A stretch of 64,000 bases of DNA from Marsupella aquatica (Eukaryota > Marchantiophyta). The notes below the pieces were generated by a model that searched no databases, was not told where the DNA came from, and saw only the letters and a program-made list of their open reading frames with translations. The stretch's first letter is position 1; each line of letters begins with the position of its first letter. Positions 45,780 through 55,677 of the stretch are shown in pieces. The position numbers were made by a program, and so were the translations under genes. The DNA is taken from the NCBI GenBank assembly GCA_973895155.1, contig OZ316894.1, positions 19,716,001-19,780,000 of the forward strand, written 5' to 3'.

Positions 45780-46247
45780 CTAAACATATTTACGTTTTGG
45801 CATGATCAAGTTTACACTTCTCCAAACTGCACCTGCCTTATCCTGTTTTATCTTTTCTACTTTTCTCTTAGCGCAGTCTACCTCAGACTCTACCTCAGTC
45901 AACATTAAGTTGAAAGGGCCTTCTTCCAGTAGGACTCCTGCTTTGAGGGATTCGCACATCCATTCAAATGAGACGACTTTCAATGCCTGCTCTTGAATGA
46001 GGGAATTAACACCAGACCATGTCCACTTGGACATGACTGCTCTCCAAGAACCAGCAACAATGTGAGTGGTGTTGCTGGAAGCAATAGTGCAAAACTGACC
46101 ATGACGTTCAATTAGCTTTCTATGGAAAACTTCAAAACGGGCTCTTGAAAATTCATTTGGAACTAAGAAGGCATTCACACCCTGAAAAATTGGCTTCGAA
46201 ACTGAACAGGGCAAAACCTTTGGTGTAGACTCATATCTACGACCCAT
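45780..46247 (-). CDS. Transposon-encoded BRCT-domain protein
   Basis: A 155-residue frame from ATG 46247. A BRCT domain fills about residues 18-115: KPIFQGVNAFLVPN, a helix with FEVFHRKLIERHGQFC, THIVAG at the third strand, then the diagnostic Trp in VVSFEWMCESLKAG and LLEEGPF. The layout is closest to BRCT domains of family X DNA polymerases (Pol lambda type), which bind end-joining factors; that is inference from pattern. A basic tail ends PKRKYV. The protein could recruit double-strand-break repair to excision sites. It may be a separate gene or the 5' exon of the downstream PHD gene, because a GTAAAT donor overlaps its last codons. Confidence 0.7.
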   Translation of the reverse strand: MGRRYESTPKVLPCSVSKPIFQGVNAFLVPNEFSRARFEVFHRKLIERHGQFCTIASSNTTHIVAGSWRAVMSKWTWSGVNSLIQEQALKVVSFEWMCESLKAGVLLEEGPFNLMLTEVESEVDCAKRKVEKIKQDKAGAVWRSVNLIMPKRKYV

Positions 46248-46939
46248 GGCACAGTCAACCCTAAAGCTAAAGGCCCTGTTGTCCTCTGCAACAATGTGGA
46301 GCTTACTTGGATCCTAGCCTCCCCACAACTTCTGTAGTCGAATGAGAACCCGAACTCCTGCTCACCACCCAAGATTGAGTGAATCTGCACATTCCACAAT
46401 GCACAATTAAAACATATCACTATTCTGTCTCTGTACATTCAAATCAGTCAGACAATTGAATAATACTGCACAACTTCAACTATAGTACATACACCAGACC
46501 ATAACTGAAAAGAGGGGAGATCCACACCTGGAGTATGTTGTCTTCTGCACAACACTGATATAGAATACAACCCTAAACAACACGATCCGAGACCCACGTA
46601 CCACCAGTAAGTGAAGTCGCCCTACAAAGACAACAATGGAGCAAATAATTCAGAATGTAGCCCTTGCAGACAATAATGTTGACCTGCATTGTGACATCGT
46701 TCACACAAGCTTCCTTCAATACTCCGAGAAGATTTAGACTCTGACTGTCTGTCTGTCTACTACCTCCGCAATTCTACCTTGAGGTCCTACATTGAAGGCA
46801 ACTCTGTGCATTCTGCTAAGCCAAGCTGCAACAAAACAAAACCAAAGAAGACTTTCATTCACTTTGGAACCCACAAAATGAGTCATTCATAGCAATGTTC
46901 ATACCTTCACAGCACAGCACAGTGCAGGATCAGATTGGA

Positions 46940-47075
46940 TCTGATTTGGATGGCAAGCACTAATCACAATGAAGATCGAGCACCAAGCACCAATCACAAC
47001 GAAGATCGAGCACTGATCACAAAGGAAGCACCAATCACCAAGAAATAACTGATCACCGAGAACCACCAAGCAATG
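46940..47075. repeat. Short tandem motifs (GAAGATCGAGCACC / CACCAATCAC)
   Basis: Units of about 30 bp (AATCACAA(T/C)GAAGATCGAGCAC and ACCAATCACCAAG) repeat imperfectly from about 46955 to 47070, inside the transposon upstream of the BRCT gene. They could be part of the promoter or protein-binding sites. Confidence 0.6.
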
Positions 47076-47617
47076 GGACCAAATAGAATGTCCCTTGCTG
47101 AGTTCACCCTAAATGGACAATCCTGCCAATGCGAGTGGGGATCAGATGTGCAACTTTTAAGAAGCTTCTACGCTGGATTTCAGGGTAGCTCTTTTCAAGG
47201 CAATGCAATCACACAAGCTTGTGACTGTGACAACATAGACTTTGTTTGTCACTCCTGTGAAGTTTGCAAGCGGAGTGATAGATTCTAACCTGGCAGATGA
47301 AAGACTTCCTTCACTCTTTCGCCCTCACCAAGCATTCCTTTTGGGTCCGTGTCTTTCTGCAAGCAATCACACAGCTCAATCCCGCAGCTAAAGAACCGGA
47401 CAGCAGCAGCGAAGCAGCAATCCTCTAGCCGGCATCGCCCTCCTCTTGAATGAAAGGAAAGGAACACGTCGCAGGCAAAGAGGAAATGCTAGCAAACAGA
47501 TAGCAACTGACATCGATGTGCGGCAACATTTGCAAGAGGAGCAACCTTCAAGGGCCCACATAAGCTAGGAGTATCACCTTCTTTCCGCCAACCTTCCGTG
47601 GAATATGTCCCTGGGCA

Positions 47618-47664
47618 GAACGCAGGGAAACCGGGAGCAGAACGCAGGGAAACCGGGAGGGAAA
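47618..47664. repeat. 23-bp tandem pair
   Basis: GCAGAACGCAGGGAAACCGG is repeated immediately, within the right interior of the transposon. ACCTTCCGTGGAATATGTCCC just upstream (about 47588) also recurs at about 48533. Confidence 0.8.
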
Positions 47665-47819
47665 CAAGCAAAAAGCTATGGTGGAGACCTCATCAGTTTC
47701 TATCAAGCTCGATCCAAACCAAGTAATAGTTGGCCTCACAATGTACCTCCTCTCCGAACTCGCCCCAGAACTTGTGGCAGCAGTAGCACTCAGTCTACCT
47801 CGATCCTCTCCAATGTCGC

Positions 47820-48139
47820 GGCAGCGCAAAGTAGTCATAGTCACCCTCCAAAGTTGCGGCAGCGCAACGCAGCCCCGATTGTCACAAAGAAAGTTGAAGA
47901 TCCTCCATGGCAGCACAGCGCAGCCCTTCCGATTGTCACAATGAAAGCGCATCGCAGCGCAGCCCCAGTCTCCCAATTGTCACAAAGAAAGTGCAGCGTA
48001 GCCCCTCCTGATTGTCACGATGAAAGCGCAACACAGCCCCTCCCGATTGTCACAAAGAAAGCAAAGCGCAGCCCCTCTCAATTCTCACGAAGAAAGTCAC
48101 GGTAGTGCATGCAGCCCTCCCAATTGTCACGAAGAAAGT
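47820..48139. repeat. Subterminal array: ATTGTCACRAAGAAAG...GCAGCCC units
   Basis: Seven or more imperfect units of about 35-50 bp combine GCGCAGCCCCTCC and GATTGTCACAAAGAAAG. The array occupies the right subterminal region, about 570-890 bp from the end. Long plus-strand frames here are artefacts of the repeat. Such arrays often serve as transposase-binding sites; not shown here. Confidence 0.8.
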
Positions 48140-48166
48140 GAACATTGAGTTTGAAACTCAATGTTC
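48140..48166. repeat. Perfect 13-bp palindrome arms
   Basis: GAACATTGAGTTT, a single G, then AAACTCAATGTTC. The hairpin directly follows the subterminal array and could be a terminator or a recombination-prone cruciform. Confidence 0.9.
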
Positions 48167-48668
48167 GCGCGTCCTCCCTCAACCTCGGGCCCACAATCCT
48201 CGTCCCCTACAACCACCACCCGAGCCATTGTGCACCGTCAGATCTTAAACCCTAAACATCGACAGCCCTTGCAAACCCTGAGTGGCATCATCGGTCCCTC
48301 GGGGTCCCTTAACCCACTTTAGACCCCATCCCAATAAACCCCAAATAGAAATAGTTGACAATTATAAAGTTTGGTTACAATAGGGCAAAAATTGAAACAT
48401 TCATGTTGCGGCAAAAAATCATATTTACCACCTAAAAACACGTGTCATAATTACAAGGAGACATGTGGTCCAATATAAACATGACGCGTGTCGCATGAAC
48501 ATATGACAATAAATTCCCTAACTTTTTTGGACACCTTCCGTGGAATATGTCCCAATTAAAAAATGCCTATTGTTCTTTAAAGCGGCCCAATAATTAAAAC
48601 GGACCCTTTTGTTCTTCCACCAATCTTCGGAAGTCTTTCGCCAAACTCAATTAAATGGCCCTATACTT

Positions 48669-48711
48669 CGTCGCACGTGATGTGGCACTTCTGCGGAAGT
48701 GACCCCCCAAG
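48669..48711. repeat. Right terminal inverted repeat (15-14-15 structure)
   Basis: Reading inward from 48711 on the minus strand: CTTGGGGGGTCACT, a 14-nt spacer, then ACATCACGTGCGACG, identical to the left inner box. The following AAGTATAGGG resembles AAGGATAGGG of the MITE left ends. Confidence 0.9.
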
Positions 48712-48984
48712 CTCGGGATGTTACTGCCCTTGATGTAATTTAGAGGTGAAAAGATGATGTCGTCCTTAGAATTGACTGTTGAGTTGACATGTTACTATCA
48801 TAGGTAGGTGGGTCTAATGAGAGGAGAACATCTTTTCTTATTTTTTCTATTACCTCTATAAAGTATTTCTTCCACGAGAGTTAAGATAGCTCACAATGGC
48901 GTGGACTCTTTTGGATTAAAAATCACAAGTAATAACCTCTAGGCCAAACTCCCTTGGGTGTGAAGGGAGGTTTCCAATTCAAAC

Positions 48985-49281
48985 CTTGGGGGTCTCACTT
49001 CCACAAAAATGGCATATCACGTACGACAAAGGATAGGGTCATTTTATTGGTTCTAAGGGAAGACTTAAGAATTTTTGTAGAAGAACAATAGGGTCTTTTA
49101 AATTCAATTTTGAGACTTATAAGAACATTAGGGTCTTTTTAATCCAATTTTTAGAATATTCCAAGAATATTCCAACTTTATAGGGGTTAAAAAATAAATT
49201 TGTTTTCTTACATTTTAGGGGGTCCGAGGCCTAAAAACGTCGCAGGCGATGGGGAGGTCCCCATATAGTGAGACCCCCGAG
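48985..49281. mobile_element. MITE 1 of the 10-kb transposon family
   Basis: A 297-bp element with 8-bp target copies ATTCAAAC (48977-48984 and 49282-49289). Ends are CTTGGGGGTCTCACT and inverted CTCGGGGGTCTCACT, each followed by a 14-nt spacer and an inner box (ATATCACGTACGACA left, CCATCGCCTGCGACG right). The right interior TTTTTAGGCCTCGGACCCCCT parallels the left end of the 10-kb element. It inserted only 265 bp beyond that element. No coding capacity. Confidence 0.93.
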
Positions 49282-49289
49282 ATTCAAAC

Positions 49290-51599
49290 CTTACCAGTCT
49301 TTTGCTATGAACAGGCCCAGATTGAAACAAGAAAATAAACAGAGTCATGGGCTCAGATGATATCTCCATCAATATCATTACAGTCATATGGAATCCCAAA
49401 TTGTTCTTTTTATGAAATGCTAACTCTAACTTTTTACTCTAAGTCCATGCTATCCTACTAAAATGCACAATTACATAAGATCATTTAAGATTAGTAAGCC
49501 TGATGGTAGCAAAAGATTTGGGATTGGGACAGTTGCACCAAGAGAAAGCATATATTGTAATGCATGTTATCAACGTGTATGTAAGGTATTAGAAATGCAT
49601 TACAATATGCATACGGAGCTACTCCTGTACTATCTACATGCACAATTTCAAACAATTTCCATTCTAAGTTATTTCCATAACATACAAATCCACAATTTTC
49701 AGAGACTTTCATGTTCCGAATGGTTTTCTGACATAGGCCCTTCCATTCCCTACATAAGATATCAACATTTGGCCAATGCCTTGCAGATGGTCTAGTTAAT
49801 TCCTTTGCAGATTAAATGTTCGTTGTTGCACAATTTCCCGACGCAGGTTTAGTGAACGTAAAGACATAGCTCGTAGAGAATATTTACCTCTCATCAATCT
49901 GTCGCAAAAATGCCGAGCTCAAGAATGTTGATTGTAGCGTGCCAACAGCTCAAGATCTCACACTAAACACGATAGATAAATATCTGCATTGTGACATGTA
50001 AAGTAACACATATCAATGACAGACAAAAATGATCAAGTGGCCCACAAAGCAAAGTAGTCCAAAACTTAACATAGAATCAAACATCGTCAATTGTGCGTAA
50101 AAGTTGCACACTTACTTTGTCAAATGCATCAAACATAGACTGAAGTAGCCAACTTATACTCAGTCAGTCCACTTGAACTGTGCGAGCATGCCTTGGATAC
50201 CCATTTGAACACCGCACACATCTGACTTATGAACACCTTGGATACCCGTTTGAACACCTAACATGTCTTATCTACCTACATAATAGTAAATCTACCTAGA
50301 CAACAATCCAACTAATCCATCCATATATGGTGCCGCTTTATAATTGTCTTTGTTGGGTATAATTGTCTATGGTGGGTTGTTTAAAGACCCGACAAAAAAC
50401 ATTAGTTAAACATTACGCTTGGCTCTTATTTAATGTTTTCACGCACCTTCACAATAAGGCTACTTGAAGGTGTTATGCATGTCTCATAAATACAAAGATA
50501 AAGGTACAATAACAAACTCATCAATAGACAAAGAATCTATCGAAACATGGCGGCATAACATAGCCGCGTTCATTGACACATATTGGACACAACCTAATTT
50601 TAACTTCACAAGCAATAATTATCACTTTGCGCATGGCAAGTGGCATCAACCCCACATGCGTTACAATTCTCGCACGCCTTATCGGTCAAACACACATTAC
50701 GTTTTTTGTACAAGTAAAACCTGTCCATTGATTACGGACTAAACCATGTTACATTGACCATTGATCAATGAAACAAGTCTATCAATGGTTCTAAATAAAT
50801 TCTTGTCACATTTTTGCCTTATGTACTATCCAAGTTTATATTAGAATTTGGCACCATAAAACATGTATCATTTGTGCATAGAAATGATCGATATTCTTCA
50901 CGCTAGCCACACGTGTGTTCTCAACCATCACACGAGTGACAACCCATGTTGCACGATCTACACCATCGATAAATAAAATCCAACGAACATGAATTGGTGA
51001 CGTTAATTTTCTTGTTATTTATAAATTTACAAGAGTCTCTAACTGGACACGTAACAATTGTGAAGAAACAGTGGACAGCTTGCATGAAAGTAAAATCTAC
51101 TAAAAACTAGGGTATGTTAGAAGTTAAAACAGAAAGACATTAACCATATTGTCTTCACTTAGGTCACATTGCAGATCAGGCGGCGTCGGCCAATAATTTC
51201 ATGGTTGTCCCAACGTGTATCAACCATCCAAGGTTGGGCCTTGTCTCAACCGTGCAGTTCATGGTTGAGGCACGCTTGACCATAAATTTCATAGTAGCTA
51301 TCGTTGGTCACGATATATCAAGAAAAATTCATTATAGAAACTATTAGGAGAACTTCTGTCTGACACAAAAGTGTGAGAGGGGTCCTAGTTGGTAACAATA
51401 CTTTGAAAGGGTTTTATCAATCATGTAAAATGTTTTTGCTTGGTCACTCCCATAAAGAATATATCTCCCTAGAAATGGTTCATTCCCCAAAGCCATAAAC
51501 AAGAGAATGTGTCTTATGATATTGTGTATGGTCATGACTCTCCTATGGGTTTACTCACAACCTCTACTAGTCTTTTTTAGTTTGGTACTAGGTAGAGCT
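49290..51599. other. AT-rich intergenic DNA, no gene
   Basis: Only short frames. Small local repeats occur around 50180-50260 (ACACCTTGGATACCCGTTTGAACACC in two forms) and 51220-51290 (variants of ATGGTTGAGGC/CATGGTTG). Nothing recognisable. Confidence 0.4.
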
Positions 51600-51772
51600 T
51601 TAGTTCCTTGGCCAATAATATGGACTCATAGGCATTTTGGCTCTTTAGTTTTCCTTGTTTGTTCTTTGTTTTCTCCCTTTGATACAGGTTTCTGCCTTTG
51701 GGTCTCCCTACCTTTGGGATCTCATCTCCTGGTTAGACACTCTTGTTTCTTTTGCAATCTGATATATATATC
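51600..51772 (+). mobile_element. Putative 5'-truncated LINE 3' tail
   Basis: A T/C-rich block ends GGGATCTCATCTCCTGGTTA and then TTGCAATCTGATATATATAT. This aligns by eye to the 3' end of the LINE at 34560-38620 (GGGATCCTGTCTCCCGGTT ... GCAGTTTGATATATAT). Confidence 0.45.
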
Positions 51773-52098
51773 CCTATCACTCTAATCATAATTTATTGGA
51801 GCCTAGATGGACTTTTATGTTTGCCAAAAGGTGGTATACATTTTGAAACCCCAATGGACTTGATTGTGGACATTGAGTGATCGAGTGCTCTTTAGAACTT
51901 CATAGCTCTCTCAATTCTTTATGAAAATTAGAAATATTGGAGTGATCGGAGAGATGCATGCCTCATCTAAAGATCCCAAGAAGAGCCTATTGAGCTTGAT
52001 AGGAGAGAGATCCTAAAGATCAAAGATATTTATGATCAAACTTTCTGGAAACAAACCAAAAAGGTGTCAATGAATGAAGTTGTAACATTTGTCACTGC

Positions 52099-52391
52099 CT
52101 CGGGGGTTTCACTTCCACAAAAATGGCATATCACGTGCGACGAAGGATAGGGTCATTTTATTGGTTGTAAGGGAAGACTTAAGAATTTTTGTAGAAGAAC
52201 AATAGGGTCTTTTAAATTCAATTTTGAGACTTATAAGAACATTAGGGCCTTTTTAATCCAATTTTTGGAATATTCCAAGAATATTCTAACTTATAGGGGT
52301 TAAAAAATATTTTTTTCTTACATTTTAGGGGGTCCAAGGCCTAAAAATGTCGCAGGTGATGGGGAGGTCCCCATGTAGTGAGACCCCCGAG
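52099..52391. mobile_element. MITE 2 of the 10-kb transposon family
   Basis: A 293-bp element with 8-bp target copies GTCACTGC (52091-52098 and 52392-52399). Ends are CTCGGGGGTTTCACT and inverted CTCGGGGGTCTCACT. The left inner box ATATCACGTGCGACG differs from the 10-kb element by one base. By eye it is about 95 percent identical to MITE 1 over its whole length. Confidence 0.95.
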
Positions 52392-52399
52392 GTCACTGC

Positions 52400-54720
52400 C
52401 ATGGGATTGCATGGTTCACTGCACCTTGTGCATGGGAGCATCAATTTCCCACATCATATAGAAGGTTAAATTAATTAATTAGTTAATTGTTATATTTATA
52501 ACTTTCTGGGTATTATTTACAGACCCCCATGAGAAGTCCCTTGCAAATTCCCCGGTTCCAGGATGCGCCATGTCAGCAACATCTGCACGAAACAAGATGA
52601 GTCGTGTTTGTGCATCGAATAACCTCCTCCTCATCTTGTTTACATATATTTCTGCATAATTTTAGGGATGTCGTGCCATCAAAACATAATGTAATAATAC
52701 TTAAAAGTAATTCATCCAAAGCTATTGAACGAGATTAAAAACATTCACCTATAATCACTTTATTTATATTTGTAAATTTCTTAAAAAAAAACACCAGTGC
52801 TCAACATTAAAAGTAAGTAACCATGTTCTTGTAATCGCCCAAACAAAACCGCCGGAACAAAAGAAGCTAAGGACCCGAGTCCCTCCTCCCTTAGCATCAC
52901 ATGGTTTGATAATGGCCTTCAGGTTGGGATCAGTGAGTAGTCATCTCAGTGACACTCCGAATGCAATGAGGAGCCTTTGAGATCAGGACCATTGTCTCTA
53001 AACTTTGAACCAATGATCAGCCATCCAAGAGATATGGAGAATTAAACCAGCTTTGCAAAATTGCTTCCATGCATGTCTTATAAATTTTGTTTGGTTGTAT
53101 AGTAGGATATGTTGAAGCCAACAATTTTTGGCATCCATACCAAGCAAAGAGATGGATTTGTGATGGATACGGGGTTTTGATCTTGTAAGTCCACATGAAG
53201 ATTGTCATGACGAATGAAGGAGGGCCTCCTTTGTAAGGGCACAGGGCAATATAGTCACACACCCAAGAGACTTGTCCTGCTAGAAACAGACGGAGGGTTA
53301 GAAGCATCAACGAGGGCTTGTCATGAAGGATTTACCGAAGACAAGATGTGCATTCGAAACATTGGCAACCTCATCGTTCAGCTCGTTGTGTCTTCATTTT
53401 GTGAAACAGTTGGAGCGGGTAAGAAATTGGGGTTGTGTGTCATGGAGCTACCTGATCAGGTGCCTGATTCTTTCCCATGCTCATCACTTCTCTCCAACAC
53501 AGTTCTAAGCTATGTAATTTGCTTATCCTGTTCAGATCGAAGAGTCAAAGATGGAAGCTTTTCTGAGATGAAGACATGAGATGTTTTTCAATTTGGATGG
53601 TGGTACTCACATAAGCTAGGCCTGCACGAGTTATAGTGTGCAGGCTTGGTCTTAGTCTGCATTTATAGTGCTCCTTCATTGTGGACCAATGGATAACAAG
53701 CGCTATTGAGCATATGATTCTTGGTTGCGGAAGTTTTACAAAATTAGTTTGGAGACTTCGATAGATTTCTCTGGCCACCAACTGAAGGTAATTACAAGAG
53801 TCCAAAAGAGCATTAACTTTCTGAGTCGGACAGATACCATTGCACCAGGCCGGGTGCAATTGTCTAGAGAATCACTTGTTGTTTCCTACTGGGCCGTTTC
53901 TAACTTGCCTCTGATTGCAGTGCATCTTCTATGTACTGCAATTTGAAACTTATTTCCCCTTTTCAAAAAGCTCTGCGCAAAACTACAATGTTCAGTTATC
54001 AAATCGAAGCAGAGCAACACTAAATTTAAAAAGCTCTGCACAGACAGCTTTGCTTGTGTATGAGGTGTGTGTGTCCAGTGGACGTGATGGTCCGCTTTGG
54101 AAAGGCTTTCAAAGTTTTTGGACTTTATAGGATTCATAGAATTCGGCTCAATATGAGGATGTAGAATAGAGGCAGCTAGAGAGGCAGCTTTGTTTGACAT
54201 GTACTAGAGGATCCGACCCAAATAAATTGATGTATTCAAACTTTCCTATATATAAAGTAACACAAATTCAACCTTGACTAACTCGACCAAACTTGAGCAT
54301 GTTTGATTTCGCCACCATGGACTGATTTAGAACCACCACCACCACCCCCGCCCCCCCTCTCGAGCAAAAATGCCTTAACTCCATTCGCTACCTAGAGGAA
54401 AGGAAAGAGTATAACTTTCTGGATATACTAATTTTTTGAGCTAACCCAGTCGTCCCTAATTACCATTAAATTAATTAACATTGCAAACATTGCAGATTTG
54501 CATCCATGTGCACAACGTGGGCCTGGCGATGGTGAACTGTCATTTGCTCACTACAACCTTCGAGATTTTCCCATGTTCCAAGAATTGTGAACCGAATGGA
54601 TTTCGTTCACGAACGCAAGTGAAAGAACACCCGAAGCGAAGAATTGAACAACACACTCAGCGAGCAGACGACCCTCCTCCACTGATTACGGCTGTAATTA
54701 GTTAGAAACGGCATTTCGAC
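52400..54720. other. Intergenic, no supported gene
   Basis: Frames up to 121 codons (53214-53579, +) have no recognisable domain. A C-rich tract (CCACCACCACCACCCCCGCCCCCC) lies near 54332-54357. The last part may be the promoter of the unknown locus at 55084. Confidence 0.35.
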
Positions 54721-55085
54721 TCTAGATTTGTAGTCGAGTCCCCAACAAGCCTTTTCGGCTGCATTGGAGGTAATTTGATGAGTTCTGTGGCTGACTAATT
54801 ATTTCGATCTTCATTTCTTTCAATTCATTTGGTTCTAGTTCAGCAGTGGTGCAAATTTCATCGGTCAAATTTCCCGCAATTCGCAGGAGGAGCGCGACGT
54901 CTCCACTCAAGATTTGTAGTCGTCAACAAGTCTGTTCGGCTGCATTGGAGGTAATTTGATGAGTTCCGTGGCTGAATAATTATGTCGATCTTCATTTATT
55001 TCAAATCATTTGGTTCTAGTTCAGCAGTGGTGCAAATTTCATCGGTCAATTTCCCGCACTTCGCAGGCGGAGCCTTAGCAGCGAT
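54721..55085 (+). repeat. Tandem duplication of about 180 bp in a probable 5' leader
   Basis: Copies at about 54721-54906 and 54907-55085 share GGCTGCATTGGAGGTAATTT, TGGTTCTAGTTCAGCAGTGG and CCCGCA(A/C)TTCGCAGG(A/C)GGAG. Each contains a potential GAG/GTAATT donor and TAGTTCAG acceptor, so a 5' UTR intron may be duplicated. The ATG at 55084 lies at the end of the second copy. Confidence 0.8.
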
Positions 55086-55332
55086 GTCTGGGACGAGCAC
55101 AAAGGTGACGTGCCCCAGTCCTCCAGAGCCCCAGCGAGAGATGGTGGACGCCAAGAGTCGGAAGCAGGAGGAGAAACCGGGGACAGAGAAGAAGGTAGAG
55201 CCACAGGCGGGAGTGCCTGATGAGGAATCACAGTCCGGACGAGCTAAGCCAGATAGCAGCAAGCATATTGTAGATGGCAAACGTCCGCTTACGTTGCAGG
55301 ACCTGATTGATTTTACCAACGAGTCGCCGTGA
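55084..55332 (+). CDS. Hypothetical hydrophilic protein
   Basis: An 82-codon frame from MSGTSTKVTCPSPPEPQ to LTLQDLIDFTNESP. The centre is Lys/Glu/Pro-rich and probably disordered; only the last 15 residues look structured. After TGA, two more in-frame stops follow within 30 bp, then the same frame reopens as the next entry. The two may be exons of one gene or halves of a decayed one. No family recognised. Confidence 0.4.
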   Translation: MSGTSTKVTCPSPPEPQREMVDAKSRKQEEKPGTEKKVEPQAGVPDEESQSGRAKPDSSKHIVDGKRPLTLQDLIDFTNESP

Positions 55333-55404
55333 TGAACATTGTGATGTACACTTTCCTGGACGAGAACATTACAGAAGGTCAGCAGCAACACCGGCAAAGA
55401 CGGG

Positions 55405-55677
55405 ATGACAAATGTAAGGTTTGTCCCGGATTTGAACGTAATTCGCAGGAGTCGTAAGTTAGAGCTGGTGGTGGAGGATGGCCAAGATTTCGAATTCAAT
55501 GGCGGGAGAATGATTGTAAATGGTATGGAGAGGTTTTATGGGGAGAATTATACACTTGGAACTAGGAATTATACACTTTGCATCGGAACTTTGTCTGAAT
55601 TGGTACATAATTGGAGTTCTACTAAAAAACATCTTTCGGATTTCAACGCGATTATGGCATACGAGAAAGAGGATTGA
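55405..55677 (+). CDS. Hypothetical protein in the same frame as the previous ORF
   Basis: Ninety codons from MTNVRFVPDLNVIRRS to AYEKED. The frame is open from about 55345, where an AACATTACAG acceptor-like site lies. The composition (LELVVEDGQDFEFNGG) looks like a folded domain more than random DNA. An internal near-duplicate TATACACTT(G/T) occurs at about 55548 and 55568. No family recognised. Confidence 0.4.
   Translation: MTNVRFVPDLNVIRRSRKLELVVEDGQDFEFNGGRMIVNGMERFYGENYTLGTRNYTLCIGTLSELVHNWSSTKKHLSDFNAIMAYEKED

Larger units (their letters stand above)
38634..48711 (-). mobile_element. 10-kb DNA transposon with BRCT, PHD and DDE-transposase genes
   Basis: Exact 8-bp copies of CTCGGGAT flank it (38626-38633 and 48712-48719). 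The left terminal 44 bp (CTCAGGGGGGTCACT, 14-nt spacer, ACATCACGTGCGACG) match the inverted right end (CTTGGGGGGTCACT, 14-nt spacer, ACATCACGTGCGACG). An outer TTAAAAAATGCCTATT word also occurs in direct orientation near both ends (about 38802 and 48560). Genes run leftward: BRCT protein, Cys-rich/PHD protein, transposase. An 8-bp target duplication fits P, hAT or Zisupton-like groups. The terminal G-run and subterminal box do not match any family I know precisely. Confidence 0.9.

Noticed and set aside
46175-46438. An 87-codon minus-strand frame overlapping the BRCT start
   Set aside because: It is in a different frame from the BRCT domain and has no recognisable content.
47605-48105. A 166-codon plus-strand frame
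   Set aside because: It is generated by the tandem subterminal repeats and shows only repeated low-complexity peptide.
38634-48711. Assigning the 10-kb element firmly to KDZ (Zisupton) or to the P superfamily
   Set aside because: The 8-bp duplication fits both, the catalytic motif order looks more P-like, but no diagnostic family motif could be confirmed without a profile search.
48930-48990. tRNA-like sequence around CTCCCTT...AAGGGAG and GGTTTCCAATTCAAACC
   Set aside because: One stem and a loose T-arm resemblance only; no acceptor pairing could be built.
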